Below are positions 63,732 through 64,000 of a stretch of 64,000 bases of DNA, piece after piece (position 1 is the stretch's first letter; every line of letters begins with the position of its first letter). The stretch comes from Streptomyces sp. NBC_00704 (GTDB lineage Bacteria > Actinomycetota > Actinomycetes > Streptomycetales > Streptomycetaceae), in assembly GCF_036226605.1 (NCBI RefSeq), contig NZ_CP109000.1, positions 6,258,501 to 6,322,500 of the forward strand, in the 5' to 3' direction. Below the pieces are notes generated by a model. That model saw only the letters and a program-made list of their open reading frames with translations, was not told the DNA's origin and made no database searches. A program made the position numbers and the translations under genes.

Positions 63732-64000
63732 CACGCCGAGCCGTTGCCCGCGCCCTCGTGTACCTGTCGCTGATCGGCGCGACGCTGGTCGTCCTCCTCC
63801 CGCTGGGCGTCGTCCTGCTGACGTCCCTGAAGACCGAACGGGAGACGGCCGACGGCAGCGGAGCGCTGACGCTGCCGCGCCATCCGTTCAACTTCCACAA
63901 CTACGTGACGGCGTTCCGGGACGGCGGGATGCTCACGGCGTTCGGCAACACCGCCGTCATCCTGGTCGTCTCCGTCGGCGGGACCGTTCTCATCGGCTCG
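63728..64000 (+). CDS. CUT1 sugar ABC transporter permease (second), 3' truncated by the window edge
   Basis: The first 91 codons are visible, starting MTRRAVARALVYLSLIGATL and continuing through a first membrane span and a TSLKTERETADG loop, then FNFHNYVTAFRDGGMLTAFG, the usual start of the second CUT1 permease. The ATG overlaps the previous stop (ATGA). The frame is open to the end of the window; the rest of the gene lies outside. Confidence 0.85.
   Translation, partial: MTRRAVARALVYLSLIGATLVVLLPLGVVLLTSLKTERETADGSGALTLPRHPFNFHNYVTAFRDGGMLTAFGNTAVILVVSVGGTVLIGS

Overview
This window is a high-GC actinobacterial chromosome segment, almost certainly from Streptomyces. The evidence is third-position GC bias, many GTG starts, GTGA/ATGA translational coupling, Streptomyces-type promoters and operators, and families largely confined to the genus (DUF5999, DUF6299-like and DUF4236 proteins, an XRE-MurA fusion, PaaX- and ROK-type regulators). 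From memory, the gene order resembles the S. coelicolor chromosome around SCO5975-SCO6027 (arcA-argF, XRE-MurA/aconitase, ngcEFG, rok7B7-xylFGH, dxs, fadBA). That synteny was recalled, not computed.

Layout. (1) 1-7.5 kb: the 3' part of an RNA-repair kinase-phosphatase-ligase (Pnkp), a coupled SPFH/NAD-kinase-like pair, arginine deiminase and ornithine carbamoyltransferase, and an RsbW-like ATPase. (2) 7.8-15.5 kb: an aromatic acyl-CoA catabolic island with an enoyl-CoA hydratase, a two-domain aromatic-CoA monooxygenase/old-yellow-enzyme reductase, a PaaX-like regulator, an aryl-CoA ligase, an acyl-CoA dehydrogenase and a RidA-like protein. It best fits hybrid CoA-dependent 2-aminobenzoate (anthranilate) degradation. 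A shared operator-like sequence lies before both plus-strand transcription units. (3) 15.5-21.1 kb: small actinobacterial proteins, an XRE-MurA fusion, and a short PadR/SnoaL/quinone-reductase module with a perfect palindrome. (4) 21.3-24.2 kb: aconitase, with an iron-box-like site and a TATCTCGA palindrome in its promoter.

(5) 24.2-43 kb: a plant and fungal polysaccharide region. It holds an AA10 LPMO-CBM2 under a perfect CebR-type box, a CE7 esterase, an LplBC-LplA-like ABC transporter, a GH39 xylosidase, a DUF624 protein, a GH67 alpha-glucuronidase (together an aldouronate-utilisation set), a GH92 mannosidase and an NgcEFG-type chito-oligosaccharide transporter. (6) 43.5-48.5 kb: ROK repressor and xylFGH xylose transporter. 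(7) 48.6-57.6 kb: dxs, an APC amino-acid permease, a NYN-type protein, a predicted beta-propeller protein, and fadB/fadA beta-oxidation genes. (8) 57.7-64 kb: a LacI repressor coupled to a GH2 beta-mannosidase, divergent from another CUT1 sugar transporter whose last gene runs off the end.

All three CUT1 transporters in the window lack their own ATPase, so they probably depend on a shared MsiK-type ATPase encoded elsewhere. Notable non-coding structures are an exact-period 87-bp tandem repeat (10.9-11.2 kb), a 28-30-bp minisatellite (24.3-24.5 kb), a CGTGS pentamer array (54.03-54.09 kb), many perfect terminator hairpins and a set of candidate operators. No tRNA, rRNA, transposase, integrase or CRISPR array was recognised.
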